From assembly GCA_910585895.1 (NCBI GenBank), contig CAJUHY010000093.1, positions 1-5,584 on the forward strand: a DNA stretch of 5,584 nt, written 5' to 3'. The translations under genes were made by a program, and so were the position numbers. Under the pieces are notes generated by a model. That model saw only the letters and a program-made list of their open reading frames with translations. It made no database searches and was not told where the DNA came from. This document shows, piece after piece, positions 4,812 through 5,584 of this stretch (position 1 is the first letter of the stretch; each line of letters starts with the position of its first letter). Source of the stretch: an uncultured Lachnospiraceae bacterium (lineage in GTDB: Bacteria > Bacillota > Clostridia > Lachnospirales > Lachnospiraceae).

Positions 4812-5584
4812 TCACTTCACATTTACCTTTACCGTCTTTGCATACCCATTTCTGGCATAGACATAAATAACACAAACACCTTTTCCTACCGCCTTAATCT
4901 TCCCTTTTTCAGAGACTGTTGCCACCTCTTTATTGGTAGTCGCGTAACGAAACTCCTTGGCATGTTCATCAGTAAGCGGTTTCTTGCGCTTACTGACCAA
5001 TACAGCACTTGCTTTTATCTTGGCAGTTGCGCCCTTTTTCAGCGTGTAGGAATGTTTCTTCAGCCTGACTGCCTTTACGTTTGAGTACTTGGCATTCTTA
5101 CTGCCTACAACATGAGCGGTAATTGTTTTTGCAAGTGTTTGCTTCCTGCCGTCAGATATCTGATAAGCGCGTACATAGACTTTGTATACTTTCTTTAAAT
5201 TCAGCTTCCTGCCATTGACCTTCTTTACGGTCACTTTTGTGGTTTTACCATTCTTTATGGGTGTAACCGACTTTGCAGTAAAATTCTTATAACAATACTG
5301 TACATAGACATCGTACCCATCTGCCCCGGACACTTTCCCCCAAGAGATTTCAATTTTATTGCCTTTCTGCTTTACTTTCAATTGCGCATTTAATTCCAAC
5401 TCCCTCTTCTTCTGCTCTTTGGGGGCTGTCGGTTTGGTCGGCTCTGTTGGTTTCGATGGCTCTGTCGGTTTGGTCGGCTCCGTTGGTTTGGTTGGCTCCG
5501 TTGGTCCCGGCGGGTCTGTCGGCTCTGTGGGCTCCGTTGGTCCCGGCGGGTCTGTCGGCTCTGTGGGCTCCGTTGGTCCCGGCG
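4812..5584 (-). CDS. Secreted/surface protein with Pro-Thr linker, fibronectin-III-like and Big_2-like domains (N-terminus outside window)
   Basis: The minus-strand frame is open from the right edge to TGA at 4812-4814, giving 256 visible residues; the N-terminus, signal peptide and any catalytic domain lie outside. Residues 1-~53 are a Pro-Thr-Glu linker (PTEPTEPTDPPG units, then PTEPTK units) ending in PTAPKEQKKREL. Residues ~62-155 resemble a fibronectin type III fold (KIEISWGKVSGADGYDVYV ... VYKVYVRAYQ). Residues ~165-256 resemble Big_2 (YTLKKGATAKIKA ... RYATTNKEVATVSEKGKIKA ... GYAKTVKVNVK). The domain portion is very lysine-rich. There is no LPXTG motif, SLH domain or C-terminal membrane segment, so any anchoring must be N-terminal or the protein is released. 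Such modules usually present an enzymatic or adhesive head, but which one cannot be told. A TTG at 5397-5399 is internal and is not the start. Confidence 0.85.
   Translation of the reverse strand, partial: PGPTEPTEPTDPPGPTEPTEPTDPPGPTEPTKPTEPTKPTEPSKPTEPTKPTAPKEQKKRELELNAQLKVKQKGNKIEISWGKVSGADGYDVYVQYCYKNFTAKSVTPIKNGKTTKVTVKKVNGRKLNLKKVYKVYVRAYQISDGRKQTLAKTITAHVVGSKNAKYSNVKAVRLKKHSYTLKKGATAKIKASAVLVSKRKKPLTDEHAKEFRYATTNKEVATVSEKGKIKAVGKGVCVIYVYARNGYAKTVKVNVK
5422..5493. repeat. Four 18-bp tandem repeats (PTEPTK-type units)
   Basis: Imperfect 18-bp units begin at 5422, 5440, 5458 and 5476 (plus-strand form GGCTCTGTCGGTTTGGTC). Each encodes a six-residue PTxPxK unit on the minus strand. The copies differ at several positions, mostly silently, but one changes PTEPTK to PTEPSK and the first reads PTAP. 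They look older than the adjoining 36-bp repeats and share the same GGCTC(C/T)GT(T/C)GGT core. Confidence 0.85.
5494..5584. repeat. Perfect 36-bp tandem repeat, at least 2.5 copies, continuing past the edge
   Basis: Identical 36-bp units occupy 5494-5529 and 5530-5565, and a third begins at 5566 and is cut after 19 bases. Each encodes the 12-residue unit PTEPTEPTDPPG on the minus strand. The unit is two 18-bp modules long and keeps the phase of the neighbouring 18-bp array. The absence of any base difference between copies indicates recent expansion by slippage or recombination; being a multiple of three, copy changes only alter linker length. Confidence 0.93.

Noticed and set aside
5422..5584. 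CRISPR array
   Set aside because: The units are contiguous with no spacers, keep a reading frame and encode a Pro-Thr-Glu linker.

Overview
The window looks like chromosome from an anaerobic Clostridia-type Firmicute, most likely a Lachnospiraceae gut commensal or relative. The grounds are the mid-range base composition with strong AGGAGG-type ribosome sites, an oxygen-sensitive redox operon (electron-bifurcating transhydrogenase plus flavodiiron protein), and a secreted protein with a Pro-Thr linker, a fibronectin-III-like region and a Big_2-like domain. All intact genes lie on the minus strand.

Layout from left to right. (1) 1-404: N-terminal three quarters of an ECF-type RNA polymerase sigma factor, cut by the left edge, with a plausible promoter at 436-465. 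(2) 469-1178: a gene graveyard. It holds the last ~73 codons of an AraC-family regulator (minus strand) and three scrambled pieces of a maltose/galactoside-type hexapeptide O-acetyltransferase, one on the minus strand and two on the plus strand. Reversing a ~100-bp segment between positions ~683 and ~788 rejoins two pieces in frame and in the correct six-residue rhythm, so a small inversion can be read directly from the sequence. A strong hairpin terminator follows at 1160-1200. (3) 4683 down to 1228: a compact three-gene operon, nfnA-nfnB-fprA. nfnA and nfnB overlap by one base (TAATG); nfnB and fprA are 16 bases apart; each gene has a strong ribosome site and a good promoter lies at 4734-4762. 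(4) 4812-5584: the C-terminal 256 residues of a secreted or surface protein, cut by the right edge, whose linker is built from 18-bp and perfect 36-bp tandem repeats.

How the genes work together: NfnAB interconverts NADH plus reduced ferredoxin with NADPH by flavin-based electron bifurcation. FprA is a di-iron/FMN flavoprotein that reduces O2 (or NO) to water (or N2O). Their shared transcript suggests that NAD(P)H/ferredoxin balance is tied to oxygen or NO removal, although no rubredoxin or rubredoxin reductase is visible here to carry electrons to FprA. The sigma factor, the degraded region and the secreted protein have no evident functional link to this operon.
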